From Sipunculus nudus (Eukaryota > Annelida > Sipuncula > Golfingiida > Sipunculidae), in assembly GCA_026874595.1 (NCBI GenBank), contig CM049318.1, forward strand, positions 20,373,456 to 20,437,455: a DNA stretch of 64,000 nt, read 5' to 3'. The notes beneath the pieces were generated by a model. That model was not told the origin of the DNA, searched no databases, and saw only the letters and a program-made list of their open reading frames with translations. Below are positions 45,995 through 57,429 of the stretch, piece by piece. A program made the position numbers and the translations under genes. How positions within the stretch are numbered: the first letter of the stretch is position 1; each line of letters starts with the position of its first letter.

Positions 45995-45995
<1 letters not shown>
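44510..45995. other. No gene seen
   Basis: Somewhat GC-richer at 44,880-45,130. No frame with a recognisable domain. Confidence 0.4.

Positions 45996-46054
<59 letters not shown>
45996..46054. repeat. (AT)n microsatellite
   Basis: About 58 bp of AT repeats. Confidence 0.95.
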
Positions 46055-46056
<2 letters not shown>

Positions 46057-46218
46057 GTGTGTGTGAGGCTGAAAAAGTATGGTTCATAACGGTACACATT
46101 TAAGTAGCTTCTAGCCTACATAGAGACGGACACTCTGTCTAAGTAGCTTCTTGTTGTGTAGTCAGTGCATGATCCCATATACTATATAGAACATTCAAGC
46201 AGTTGTTTATTGCAGAAA

Positions 46219-46232
46219 AAACACACACACAA

Positions 46233-46292
<60 letters not shown>
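46219..46292. repeat. (AC)n(AT)n compound microsatellite
   Basis: AC repeats pass directly into AT repeats. Confidence 0.95.
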
Positions 46293-46296
<4 letters not shown>

Positions 46297-47124
46297 ATTT
46301 GAGCGTGTGCCCACGAATAATTAATTTTTATTAAGTAATGAGTACTATTTCATCACTTGATGGAAAACAAGATCGTATTATGTAAACCGCTGTGTTTGTG
46401 TTTTCTACTTTAAGCAGACATATACTATATACACTTTAAGACACTATATATAACACTATATAAATACGTCTATTCATTCGTACATATGACAGAGTTTGTT
46501 CACGGTCTAAGTATCGGTTGGTTTTACAATGACGTGAGTTATAAAGGTAATGGCAGGATTTTCCTCGACTTCTTATATCACAAAAATAGAACGCCCCAGG
46601 AAACGAAATCGACCACTTTATTCAAATGTATATACCTGCAGTGTATTCACACCTCCAAGAAACGGACTTCCCGGAAACGTTATACAGCGGCGTTGATTGA
46701 TTTCGTTCCAGCCTTCGTGACGGGTGACACGTATTGATATATAAGAGCAAGAATGTTCACACAATACTCCTTACATAATAAAGTATCATGGTGCCTGATG
46801 TCAATATTTGGATCCGTAAAAGTATAATACACTAGCTATTATTTTTCTTACATTGATCATCTGAGTCAGAGATCTTGAAGGATACAAACTTCTTCAGGGG
46901 AGATTATGTATCTGTTCGGGGTTTCCGCCATTATTAAAACTATAGCCCTACAAAGGTCGCCTTCAAAATATATATTGAGATATATATCCTTAAATAAACA
47001 ATTTTAAATTAAATATATATTTATTATTAATATTTAATTTGTAAAACTTCAGACATACATGTGCACTACAATACCATATGCTGATCTGCATGTCTCAATT
47101 GTGTGCCTGTTTAGCCTATATAAA
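46293..47124. other. No firm gene
   Basis: An 83-codon ATG frame at 46,486-46,737 (opens MTEFVHGLSIGWF) is open but has no recognisable motif or splice context; probably chance. Confidence 0.3.
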
Positions 47125-47250
47125 AAGGTATCGGAATACTTTGAAATTTTCATCTTTCCAACGGAAAGGAATTATGATACAGGTTTGACATTCCGCAGAA
47201 ATAAATGCCTTTCCGCTGAAGATGCATCCTATCATCATATCAAACTATCA
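47125..47250 (+). repeat. Dispersed copy of 6,255-6,375
   Basis: Shares ACTTTGAAATTTTCA, the TGCCTTTCCGCT.AAGATGCATCCTA stretch and ATCATATCAAACT in order, about 120 bp. Not found at the matching place in copy B. Confidence 0.7.
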
Positions 47251-47889
47251 GTCACACTTCGCTCAGTGTAAACCTAAATTTGCATGTTACATTTCATGTT
47301 AATGTTAAATTTGCCATCTTACATGCCATCCAACATGGAAAATAGCAAAAAGAACTGAATGTGTTCAGTTTCTGTTATATCAGAAACACGACTGTCCATT
47401 AAAAAAAAACAGGAAAATATTGGAGATGAGGGTATTAATGCCAAAAATATAAGAAATTATAGACCATTTTTATAGGAAAGTATAGGAACCATAGGCAGTC
47501 GATGGAAGACAACCTGTAAAATATTTGGTTTTTGTGTCATGTTTTTTACTAATTATCAGCTACTAATGTAGATAGCATCTATAGGTGATCACCTTTCCAA
47601 CATATTGGAACTAAATGAAAGATGCATTTCGTTCATGTGTTTGCCTGTCGGAGACAGGTGTAAAGGCGTTTTTACTACCCTTGATATATAATAACATACC
47701 ACGAAAAGTATATAATATAGGACAAATATAGGATAAATATTTAATTTATATTCCACGTTCTGTCATCTCATTATGTAAAATCTGATAATCTCAAAATCTG
47801 ACGATATTTGTAAGTAACTACAAGTCTATAACCTTTATGAAAATTACATATGTATAGAAAATTGGAAGATCTTTCGACTTTTGTGGTAT

Positions 47890-48170
47890 AAAAAGGGGGA
47901 GAGCGTCGGGTTAATGCAGAGAGATCGTGAGCTCGAATCTCAACAAGGAGCAGTGAGATTTTTCACAACTGGCCCTTGATCAGGTTGAACGCTGCATTGT
48001 GCAGGCTTAATAAGAAGAATGTGCCCGGCAATCATTTTTCTATCGCTATCGAGTGCGCCTTTCGAGGGTTCTTTGGTGTTATGACCCAGCAATGATTACA
48101 CATGCACACTGGACCGGCAGGTGCGGTAAACCGAGCCTGGCTGACACCAGGAAAATCGGTTGTTAACGCC
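47890..48170 (+). mobile_element. tRNA-derived SINE
   Basis: A degenerate A box (GAGCGTCGGGTTAATG) is followed by a B box at 47,929-47,941 (GAGCTCGAATCTC), then a tRNA-unrelated body. The acceptor stem does not pair, so it is not a functional tRNA. Confidence 0.5.
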
Positions 48171-48179
48171 CTGTCACGT

Positions 48180-49270
48180 GATCCGAAACCGGAATGAAAT
48201 CCATGTAGATTTGCATACGTAGCTAAGCATTAAAATGGACGTGGTTACTTCCACCATTTGAATTTTTAAAAAATAGAAGAAAATAATTGGAAAGATCTCG
48301 CAACAGGCTATGGCGTGGGAAACATTCATGGTGTCCTGATCATACAACAAACTAAGAAATAAAATAATTTTTTTATTATAAAATGCCATTCGATTATAAT
48401 ACATGCCTATTTCTTTGTATTCTCTTAACTAATAAGTAGATGCATGAATATATTCCTGGAATATATTCATATTCGTATATTACACATTCGTATATATAAT
48501 CAGTGCCCGAAACATGTATTATTATATGTTTTGAACATGCATATATAGCCCTCTATTGATAACTAGTGATTAAGTCTCTCCTGATATATGCTGACATATA
48601 GTCACGTCATGTTAGTATACCTGTCAGGCTGTTTTTCCACGGGATAATTGAATTTCAGTAGTTATATAAAAAGATCAACCATTGCCAACGCAGGTTAACA
48701 ATTTGACATAGATCAACGTTAATTATACCTAGGATCGTGACCGCTTCCTTGTACAGTTTCCTATATTGTATCTTGCCACCATTTAACACAAACTATTTTT
48801 TTCACCAGTGATAGATATACACAGGAATAACTATAAGCAATATGTTTATATAAAGTTAGCATAAAGAGAACATATAATACTGAAATGTTTTCTTTGGCTC
48901 TCATTCGTCTGGTAACTGTTAAGTGTTGCCCCTTCACTCAGCGCGTTAAGCGGTGACTGCCTCCCCTGCCGAGTGCCATATATTTATTATAAGCCACTGT
49001 GGAGTCATAGAGGGCATTCATATACTGCAGTATACCTCCAGCTAAGCTGTTAATTAGAGGCTAATAGGTGTATATCATATGTCCGTAATGTACGTGAAAA
49101 CAACCATGCTTTTCAGTGGTCTACAGCTTTTCAAGTCTTATGCATAATTATGCACAGTACATGAAATACATGTTCACATATTATATGGGTAGCAAGGTTT
49201 AACATATAAGTGCATATAGTTCGTATATAGTTGGTGTGTATTTATGGTGCAGTATCCGAAATTTACATCT
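48180..49270. other. No gene seen
   Basis: AT-rich, with no motif that I can support. Confidence 0.4.
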
Positions 49271-49276
49271 AACTAA

Positions 49277-49600
49277 ATGGAGCGGGTTACAATCTTCATG
49301 CTGTGGTCACTATGTATTCGTTCTACATCTCCTGCCGCCAAACCACTGCTATCATTTACAGGGTCTGCCGTATATTGTCACAAGCCAGATGGCACAATGC
49401 ATGAAATGTTCCGACCGATGAGATTGAGGTTTCATGGGTCTGAGGTGTTGCGATCAAATTTGAAACCCGCAATGCCCCGCCCTTTATGGTTGGAAAATTC
49501 ATGGCCTCGTGCCAACTCCCTGGCGGCACTATACAGCAAACCCTGCCAATTAAAGCAGTGTTTGATTGGAAGAAATCATAGAACTAACGTGCAGGGGTAG
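49277..49600 (+). CDS. Possible ORF or exon, unrecognised, 107 codons
   Basis: An ATG frame in locally GC-richer DNA (opens MERVTIFMLWSLCIR). A pyrimidine-rich tract ending CATTTACAG at about 49,360 and a GGG|GTAGGT donor-like site at the end would allow an exon of about 230 bp, perhaps a 5' exon of the gene at 50,681. No domain; protein-like character is weak. Confidence 0.2.
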   Translation: MERVTIFMLWSLCIRSTSPAAKPLLSFTGSAVYCHKPDGTMHEMFRPMRLRFHGSEVLRSNLKPAMPRPLWLENSWPRANSLAALYSKPCQLKQCLIGRNHRTNVQG

Positions 49601-50144
49601 GTATTAGATGCAAAATTAGAAATAATAGCTTTGGGTGACAGGTTGTAATAATAGTAATAACAAATAGCAGCGGTAAATAAATTTATTGGAAAGAAAATAA
49701 TCACAACAGAATGATCTTAACAGTGGCGGCTTTACTCACCTTTCGGAGGCGCATGCTATATATACTGTATAGCCCTGTGCTATCACTAATATAAGAACCA
49801 CATAAAATGAAGGCAATATAGTGAGGATGAATTTTGACGAAGGTCTAGTTTTTATAAAGATTAACCTTAAGAAATAGAATACTTTATATAATGGGAGATA
49901 TAGATTACTTTAATACACAGATGGAAACATCCTAATTTAGATTCTTAATTGCCACGCATCGTTACCTTGATAAATGACACGAACTGACACAACACCTAGC
50001 TGGCAGAGAGCGAATTTGACAAAAAATCCCAGGTATAATCCTGAACTGGAAAGAACATGTGGGGAATATTATTTCTTTTAGATGCAGACATAATGAAACC
50101 AAAGGACGCTGTGCTTATATATAAATATAATGGTATTACTATTG

Positions 50145-50184
<40 letters not shown>

Positions 50185-50640
50185 TACTACTACTACTACT
50201 ACGATTTCTACTACTGCTACACGTACTATACTACTACTAGCATACTGCCACTTTTTGCCTTTGGACAAGTCAGGGACGTTCTTTCCAGTGACCGAGTTTT
50301 CCTGCCAGGTATATTGGTGTAGTTTTAATAAATATCGCTGCGATTGACCTTTCGTGTCATTTCCCAAGTGATGACACATTATTCAGAAGTATTACGAAAT
50401 TGCCTCCTTAGGACACAATTGGCATCGTCCCGACACGTCAAGGCCAAAACGGGCTTTTTGGAAACGTGGCCACAGGGAAGTTGCATGACAACGGTTTAAT
50501 TAATCGTCAATTATACTTTGTATTATTATAATTATTATTATTATTTTTATTATTATTATTATTATTATTATTCATTTATTGTTTTTATTTCCAGAAAGCT
50601 GCTACAAACAGACCAGAAGAACAGTCTCTGATCTGTCAGT
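49601..50640. other. Microsatellite-rich stretch, no gene
   Basis: Holds (ATT)n then (ACT)n at about 50,146-50,230, whose poly-Ile/poly-Thr frames are spurious, and another ATT run at about 50,524-50,572. Confidence 0.7.
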
Positions 50641-50680
50641 TCAATCACAGTAAACCGTACCTCAGAACTGTCTAAACATC

Positions 50681-50974
50681 ATGTCGAACTGGAACCTGGT
50701 GTGGCTGCAACAAAGGTCGGGCCCTCACCCGTCAATCAGCATGACGTCACCTGAAATGGAGCCCTCGTGCACAGAAACCAAACTGGTGGAGCGACTACAG
50801 CGCCCCACTGTGTCAAGTGAGATGAAACGCGGCACCAGCGCCATGAAACGGCACCAGATCCCGACCTACATGAATGAAAACAAATACAACTGGAGCCAGA
50901 TGGAGCTGATGCATGACGTCAGAAAATCTCAGTGGACACAAAGTGGTGACGTCAAAAAGGGAATGCAACTATGA
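50681..50974 (+). CDS. Candidate small gene, unrecognised, 97 residues
   Basis: The ATG (CATCATGTCG) lies 86 nt after an intron-like acceptor (TTTTTATTTCCAG at about 50,594), so the first 86 nt could be a 5' UTR exon. The protein opens MSNWNLVWLQQRSGPHPSIS and is hydrophilic, rich in Ser, Met, Gln and charged residues, with no signal peptide or membrane segment. Base composition is clearly GC-richer than its surroundings, as expected for coding sequence. After the stop, the +1 frame stays open and protein-like for 50 more codons (NYDSLFSTKKLAVAGRQRVS...) to about 51,093, so the true product may be longer if one base near the AAAAAGGG run at 50,955 is an assembly error or a frameshift. Function unknown. 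Confidence 0.45.
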   Translation: MSNWNLVWLQQRSGPHPSISMTSPEMEPSCTETKLVERLQRPTVSSEMKRGTSAMKRHQIPTYMNENKYNWSQMELMHDVRKSQWTQSGDVKKGMQL

Positions 50975-51648
50975 TAGCCTCTTCTCCACCAAGAAACTGG
51001 CAGTAGCGGGGCGCCAACGTGTGTCTGTGCATCAGACTAGCAAATATGATGACCTGGTATTTACATGTATATGCTGTGGGAATTTTCTTATGTAATGTGC
51101 ATGTTTTCGTGGATCTTGCAATTTTAAATAGCAAAATTATAAAAACGAGAATGTATTTCTAAAGTTGAGATTTATAATGAAACCTCTTGATCTAATGTAG
51201 GACAGATATGTTCAGCAAAATATATGAATTGTTAAATCCTCGAAAAAAAAACATTTATCTGATGAATATGATCAAAATAGAGGAAAACCCGGTGAGGTAT
51301 CTTGTGAATATCACCAATAGACATTTACACGTGAGAGTAGTGAACATCACGCCTCACAAGAAACCGTTAGTACAACACGTGATACTTGTAGTGGTATAGT
51401 GCAAAGTTTATTGTATGTTTCATCTACATTGTTGTGTGTGGTGCATTTTGCTTCCATTTACATAGATTTTTGTTGTTTTTTTTATCATAATCTTCAAAGA
51501 TGATGCTACATAAAGTTTCATTAAAGCGCACATTAAGAGAACAATTTATGCTCTTGCTTGTGTGTGTGTTTGTGTGTATAACCGAACGTAAGAGGACACG
51601 ACATTGACTGCACACCAAACGCGAGGACTTTTTTCCTGTGAGGACTTG
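50975..51648. other. 3' flank of the small gene, no other gene seen
   Basis: The first ~120 bp is the protein-like +1 extension described for the gene at 50,681. The rest is AT-rich. Confidence 0.4.
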
Positions 51649-51832
51649 CACACGGGTCCTCGCAAACGAAAAGCGGTTAAAACATTAAAAAAGCTGGGAA
51701 AACTATGCTTGGGAAGTCTCTTGGAAATCCTCATTAGGAGCACACGGGTCCTTGCAAACGGAAAGCTGTTAAAGCATTGAAAAAGCTGGGAAAACTATGT
51801 TACGGAAGTTTCTTGCAAATCCTAATAAGGAA
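51649..51832 (+). repeat. 92-bp tandem duplication, two diverged copies
   Basis: Units start CACACGGGTCCTCGCAAACG at 51,649 and CACACGGGTCCTTGCAAACG at 51,741. Confidence 0.9.
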
Positions 51833-52007
51833 CGTTTCGCTTGAAATTTTTTTTTCTGAAACAGCGCCATCTATTGATGGTTGCGCGATGGTTGGAAGAG
51901 TGTGTGTGGGATGTAAGCCGGTCCTCGATGATATGATAAAAAATGGTTATCCAAGTGTGCTTCGTATGCTAATTAGTATATCCTCGCCGGGGAGAGACTT
52001 GGTGCAA

Positions 52008-53461
52008 GGAAGGGAGCAGACACACATTTGTTGCTCTCCCAAAGAAAGAGGATTTTGGTAGAGAAATATTTCATGTAGATGATTGAAAAGTGGTAGAAAA
52101 CCAGATAACTACTCAGAGATTTGGAATATCTAGAAAGTACAACAAAAAGGGAAGTACTTTTTCTTTTAATTATAAATTTGGAATTTTGTTTATCAGTTCA
52201 AGCTACCTTTTGTCATTTGAACCATAGTAACTGTTACATAATCATTTGCGTCTTTTCACACTGGTCAGTCGACCATGTGCACCAGGACTCTCGACATTCG
52301 GGTCAACAGGCAAAAACTTTGTTTGTGCCATTATAATGTGTAGCTAAGCTGAGCTGAATGCCTGGCAGTTGACAATGTAACAATATTCACTCTTCAATGT
52401 TCTGTGCTTGTTATTTGTAATGAGTGGCAATCCAAAAAGACAGAGAGCAGAATTATCAAGTTCCTCTTCAAACTCTCCAGTTTGTCCTCAGAATAAAAAA
52501 TTCCATTCAGTTCAAACTAAAATAAAGTCAAAAACAGGAGAAATGGCAGGTATCACTAAAGAAGCGTGGAGAAAGATGTTAGATGATTTGGAGACAAAAT
52601 TGGTCAGAAAAATTACACAAAAGTATGAAAAAACAGTGGAATTGTTGGAAGCTAAGGTATTAACCCTAGAGACAGAGAATAAACAATTAAAAACTGGTAT
52701 AGAAAAACTAAATGGTAAAATGAGTGAGCTGGAAGGAAGGGAGCAGACACACATTTGTTGCTCTCCCAAAGAAAGGGGATTTTGGTAGAGAAATATTTCA
52801 TGTAGATGATTGAAAAGTGGTAGAAAACCAGATAACTACTCAGAGATTTGGAATATCTAGAAAGTACAACAAAAAGGGAAGTACTTTTTCTTTTAATTAT
52901 AAATTTGGAATTTTGTTTATCAGTTCAAGCTACCTTTTGTCATTTGAACCATAGTAACTGTTACATAATCATTTGCGTCTTTTCACACTGGTCAGTCGAC
53001 CATGTGCACCAGGACTCTCGACATTCGGGTCAACAGGCAAAAACTTTGTTTGTGCCATTATAATGTGTAGCTAAGCTGAGCTGAATGCCTGGCAGTTGAC
53101 AATGTAACAATATTCACTCTTCAATGTTCTGTGCTTGTTATTTGTAATGAGTGGCAATCCAAAAAGACAGAGAGCAGAATTATCAAGTTCCTCTTCAAAC
53201 TCTCCAGTTTGTCCTCAGAATAAAAAATTCCATTCAGTTCAAACTAAAATAAAGTCAAAAACAGGAGAAATGGCAGGTATCACTAAAGAAGCGTGGAGAA
53301 AGATGTTAGATGATTTGGAGACAAAATTGGTCAGAAAAATTACACAAAAATATGAAAAAACAGTGGAATTGTTGGAAGCTAAGGTATTAACCCTAGAGAC
53401 AGAGAATAAACAATTAAAAACTGGTATAGAAAAACTAAATGGTAAAATGAGTGAGCTGGAA
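52008..53461 (+). repeat. 727-bp tandem duplication at the LINE 5' end
   Basis: Copy 1 is 52,008-52,734 and copy 2 is 52,735-53,461. I see only a couple of differences (AAAGAGGATT/AAAGGGGATT, AAGTATG/AAATATG). The junction has the microhomology GGAAG. Each unit contains the end of the leader and the first ~105 codons of ORF1. Confidence 0.92.
52420..52785 (+). pseudogene. Truncated duplicate of LINE ORF1 N-terminus
   Basis: Identical start (MSGNPKRQRAELSSSSSN) and coiled coil to ORF1, but at the duplication junction it runs out of ORF1 after ...KMSELE into leader sequence (GREQTHICCSPKERGFW) and stops. It would make a free coiled-coil fragment if translated. Confidence 0.8.
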
Positions 53462-53980
53462 GAGCAAAATGGTAAATCAAACAGTGAGATTAAAGAGGCT
53501 ATGAAAAAAACCATTGAACTTGAGCAGTACTCAAGAAAATCAAACATAAGAATATTTGGTGTTCAGGAAAGGGGTTATGGGCATAAAGGGGGTGAAAACT
53601 GTTCAGAAACAGTACAAAAGCTGTGTAGAGAAAAACTTGGGTTTGACGTTGATCCCAAAGATATTGATGCTGCTCACCGTGCTGGAAAGTATAACAGAAA
53701 CAAACATGATAGTAAACCCAGGGCAATCATTGTGAAGTTTGTCAGACGGGATGTTAAAATATTAGTGATGAAAGAGAAAAGGCAATTAAAAAACACTGGG
53801 ATAGTAATAGTGGATGATTTGTGTAGAGAGTTACATGAATTGTACAATAGAGTGAGAAAAGATGCCAGAGTAACAGATGCATGGACTTGGGATGGCAAGA
53901 TATTTGTTAAAGATATGGAGGGAAACATTCATACAGTAAGATATGGTGAACCTTTGACAGATTTACCAAAAGCGGAGTGA
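53147..53980 (+). CDS. LINE ORF1 protein (coiled coil, RRM, C-terminal domain)
   Basis: 277 codons from an ATG at 53,147 (GTAATGAG). Residues 1-45 are basic and Ser-rich (MSGNPKRQR). About 45-130 is a heptad coiled coil (KTVELLEAKVLTLETENKQL). About 130-215 reads as an RRM (NIRIFGVQERG..., with the second motif AIIVKFVRRDVKILVM), and the end as the C-terminal domain (WTWDGKIFVKDMEGNIHTVR). This order is that of L1-type ORF1p, an RNA-binding trimeric chaperone that packages the element's RNA. The frame is intact. Its N-terminal third is duplicated upstream. Confidence 0.8.
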   Translation: MSGNPKRQRAELSSSSSNSPVCPQNKKFHSVQTKIKSKTGEMAGITKEAWRKMLDDLETKLVRKITQKYEKTVELLEAKVLTLETENKQLKTGIEKLNGKMSELEEQNGKSNSEIKEAMKKTIELEQYSRKSNIRIFGVQERGYGHKGGENCSETVQKLCREKLGFDVDPKDIDAAHRAGKYNRNKHDSKPRAIIVKFVRRDVKILVMKEKRQLKNTGIVIVDDLCRELHELYNRVRKDARVTDAWTWDGKIFVKDMEGNIHTVRYGEPLTDLPKAE

Positions 53981-54235
53981 TGGTCCATGTTATTTTTTAT
54001 ATATGTATACTGCCAGGCCTTAAATTACCTGATATCTGTAATGAATTATATGTGTCCAATTTGTATATGTGTTAATTTGAAGGCCAGTGACTTTGAATAT
54101 ACAGGTATAATACTTATGATATTTTACTTATGGATTGTAGAGAGAAAGAAAACAATATGTTATAATGACAAGAAAACCCCTGTTATTTTGAGTGTTATAT
54201 ATTGTTTATATACAATTTATGGTAAATAAGTTTAC

Positions 54236-54708
54236 ATTTCAAATCCTCTCACTAAATGTACGAGGACTAAGGAATTATGTAAAGAGAAGACAAATTTTCA
54301 TTTGGATGGTGAAACATCAGTCACATAAAGGAGTCTGTTTTTTTACAACAGTGTCATTGTGTAAACCAAGATGAAAATGCTTGGTCAAAACAATGGCGAG
54401 GTGAAATGTATCTTTCTTTTGGTAATACAAAGTCATGCGGAGTATGTATTCTTATTGGAAAAAATGTTGATTTCAAGGAGCTTAGTAAAACTATTGATGA
54501 TAAAGGTAGATATATTATAGTGGAATGTGAAATTGAAGGGGTGCACTGTATCGTGGTAAACACGTATGCACCAAATTTTGAAAGTCAACAAATTAAATTT
54601 TACGAAACTGTCTCTCAGCAAATAGATTCAGCCCGGGGATTCATACGTGGAAGTTATATGGGGAGGAGATTTTAATGTACACCTCACTGAACAGCTGATC
54701 ATTTAAAC
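54236..54708 (+). pseudogene. LINE ORF2 endonuclease domain, broken
   Basis: APE-type endonuclease motifs appear in order: SLNVRGLRN (about 54,253), FLQQCH after a frameshift near 54,330, VVNTYAPN (about 54,555), and WGGDFNVHL after a second shift near 54,640. The Glu of the usual QE(T/V)H motif is Gln here, removing a metal ligand. Sequence ends before the SDH motif and the reverse transcriptase. Dead in this copy. Confidence 0.7.
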
Positions 54709-55571
54709 CAACAAAATTGGTCAGTTTGACCAAAATAATTTGGTTATTCTCAACCAATATACTTTGGTTGAGGTCAACCAAAACAAATTGGTTAAATCAA
54801 ATAATAAATTGGTCACATGAACCAATTCAAATTGGTCAGATTAGTGGACACATTTATGTGGGCACTGCTACTATTAGTCCCCATTTCAGTTGTTTGTGAT
54901 TCTTCTTGTTTGGGAGTCTTCTTGTAAGTCATTCTTTAGTTTCGGGTTGCCCTAGGATGGCTTTTAAGGGGAAACAGAAAGTCCACCCGGTCTTCGAATC
55001 GAACCTGTGACCGCTCGCGCGCAAGTGAGACGTTTTGCCCCTCGGCCAGTGAAGCTTGCAGCTCTAGTGTCTGATTTGGAGCACTTTTGTGTCTGATGCT
55101 AAACTGACCAATCAGTTTGGTCAGTGCTTGACCAATCAGTTGGTAAAATAACCAATATGTTGATAAAATTAACCAATGTTTTACTCAACCAAGAAAACTG
55201 GTTAAATATATGCAACCGAACGGTCGACCAATAAAAATTAGTCAAAATGACCAATGAGTTTGGTTAAAAGTTGGTTGAAATTACCGATGTGTTGGTTAAA
55301 TCAACCAATATCATCTCAGACAACCAAACTGGTCATACATGTGTGCTAAAGTAACCAATATTTTGGTTATCAATTGACCAATATATTGGTTAAACCTACA
55401 CACAGTATTTTTATTCTGTTAACCAATAAAAATTGGTCAATACAACCAACTGGTTTGGTTAGTACTTTAACAATGCATGGGTTAAGATAAACAATATCTT
55501 GGTTAAAACAACCAAAACTGGCTTAACCAATTAAATTGGTTATATATTTAACCAATCTGTTTTTAGAGTGT
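54709..55571. repeat. AACCAA/TTGGTT inverted-motif array, probably one MITE-like element
   Basis: Dozens of short AACCAA or GACCAA and TTGGTT or TTGGTC motifs alternate in orientation at 54,709-54,850 and 55,100-55,560, often as near-palindromes across 4-8 bases. The right end is TTTTTAGAGTGTA and the left is GTACACCTCACTG, weak inverted ends. The array contains at least fourteen ACCAAT words. It is split by the SINE at 54,955-55,075. Confidence 0.7.
54955..55075 (-). mobile_element. tRNA-derived SINE head (Ser/Leu-like)
   Basis: On the minus strand, CACTGGCCGAGGGG (A box, 55,051-55,038) is followed by GGTTCGATTCGA (B box, 55,005-54,994) at tRNA spacing. A GCGCGCGAGCG stretch fills the variable region. 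No pairing acceptor stem. Confidence 0.65.
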
Positions 55572-57425
55572 ACCGCATTCGTTTAGCCTGTTAAAAGTGC
55601 GCGATTTGTCTGTAGTAGAACATAGCCATGATTAATCTTTTACAAATTTTGATCAGATAATTATGTTTTATGCATCAGTTTCTGTTACAGAACAAAAAAC
55701 GTTTTCTTTATTTAGCTCTATCAGACATCTAAAACGGTCAACTCTTAACAAGTAGAATATTGTAAACTTTATTTTAACACTTTTTTTATTAATCTACATA
55801 TGGTCCAAACGTCGGAAGCACTTCGTAACAGTACATGTATACAGAAAGTCGTGCAAATACACAGCCTTAGATCCTGGCCCTGCTGTCATTTTGCGCTACC
55901 GCAAGCCAAGGTAGCCCCAGGTCGAGCCAAGCCGAGTTTTCCTGCAATTGAAGCCGTAAATCATTAAAAGGACCTTATCACACACTAAGTATGTTAAATA
56001 AAGCTTAAATATAGTGTTTTCTATTTAAAATATTGAGGTATCAGCCAATATTTCGCTCTAAAACTGCTTCCTTGCCCCTGTACCTTTAGTTGCTAATAAA
56101 TGCGAATTACACCGGGCGCGAACAGTGAAGCAAATCGTATACATCTAGAATTTTTAAGCTCACAATCAATATGTTTCTTCTGTGTTTCTTTTTTCATGTT
56201 TATTCACCTTGACTGTCATGCGCACGATCGGGCCACTTACTACGCAGCCTTATCATGGTAATCATACACGCATAGACTTGTGTTTACCTACACACAGAAC
56301 CATAAAAACGTATAAAGCAGGTAATAGGTGTATTGGAGATGGTTAGCCCATGCATTGGCTTGGATTGTTTAACTGCTTTAGCAAACTTTGGTATTCAACA
56401 AAAACTAACTAACAAAGTGAACCAATACATATGCTTTTGCAAAATGTTTATGTACCTTTGCCTTATAAATGAGCTTAGCTCGCGCAAAGTTTTCGAACCG
56501 GAGTGTAATTCTCAATCTAGATGAAATCCTTAAACTGAAAGGAACAGTTAACAATCAAAATAAATCAAAACTTACAACCAAAAGAAATTACAACAATCGA
56601 TACTTCCGTCGACAAATCTACCAATATAGACACCTCGCATATATATGTGATCAAGGATTTCATTTGACAAATACCCGCGATTCTGACTCATTTGATCTGA
56701 ACACAACAGTCACACATATATGAGGGGAAAATACAGGCAAAGTTATTGAATTAGAACAGGGGTGGTTTTAGAGTCTAAAGGTGTGTTTCCATGTGCGCCT
56801 ATATGCGTGAACTGGCAGACGTATATATTTTTACAGTGGATCGAGCAGGCTTTCCACAAAAACATGGTGAAGTGACGTCATTTTGCCCTGAATTTCTGAG
56901 TTCTAGCAAACCCAATGCGTGAAAATCGCTCCCGTGGCATATTGGTATCAGATGCAGGTATATTGCATCAGATCGGTGTACTTTTATTGTACATTTTTTC
57001 ACTTCCTGGGTTAAAAATAAGTCAGTGAATTTGATAGTAATGTTGTTCAATGGTCAGTAAAATATAGATGTACTGAACGTTTACTAAGGTCATATGATAA
57101 ATCGCACAGTTTTATTGAGTTTTATATTCATAGATAACTGCAGGGACAATATATTGACTCCACTTTGCGCCAGTCACTAAAAAAATATAATTTAGGAGTC
57201 CATTCTTATGCCAAAAGAAGAAAACAATTACTTTATTTTTTTATGAACTTGATATTCTGCGGTCCAGACCTTGATGCAATGGCATCATCATCTATGAATT
57301 CATGATCCAAAGGCCTGATTTTTTATTTTTATTTATATGTGAAATATTCAGGTACTTGTATGTATATGATGCGCTCAGCTGCAGCTCACAAGAATACATC
57401 GCCATCTAGTGAGTGGTGATATAGT
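55572..57425. other. Intergenic, no gene seen
   Basis: AT-rich with scattered GC-richer patches. Frames at 56,469-56,723 (plus) and 56,799-57,050 (minus) have no recognisable motif. Confidence 0.4.
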
Positions 57426-57429
57426 TAAC

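Larger units (their letters stand above)
51860..54700 (+). mobile_element. Non-LTR retrotransposon (LINE), 3'-truncated
   Basis: The order is a 5' UTR-like leader, duplicated 727-bp block, ORF1 and the start of an endonuclease ORF2, which stops near 54,700 where another repeat takes over. No reverse transcriptase remains. The near identity of the 727-bp copies implies that at least the duplication is recent. Confidence 0.75.

Noticed and set aside
50057-50347. Ile/Thr-repeat open frame
   Set aside because: Product of ATT and ACT microsatellites.
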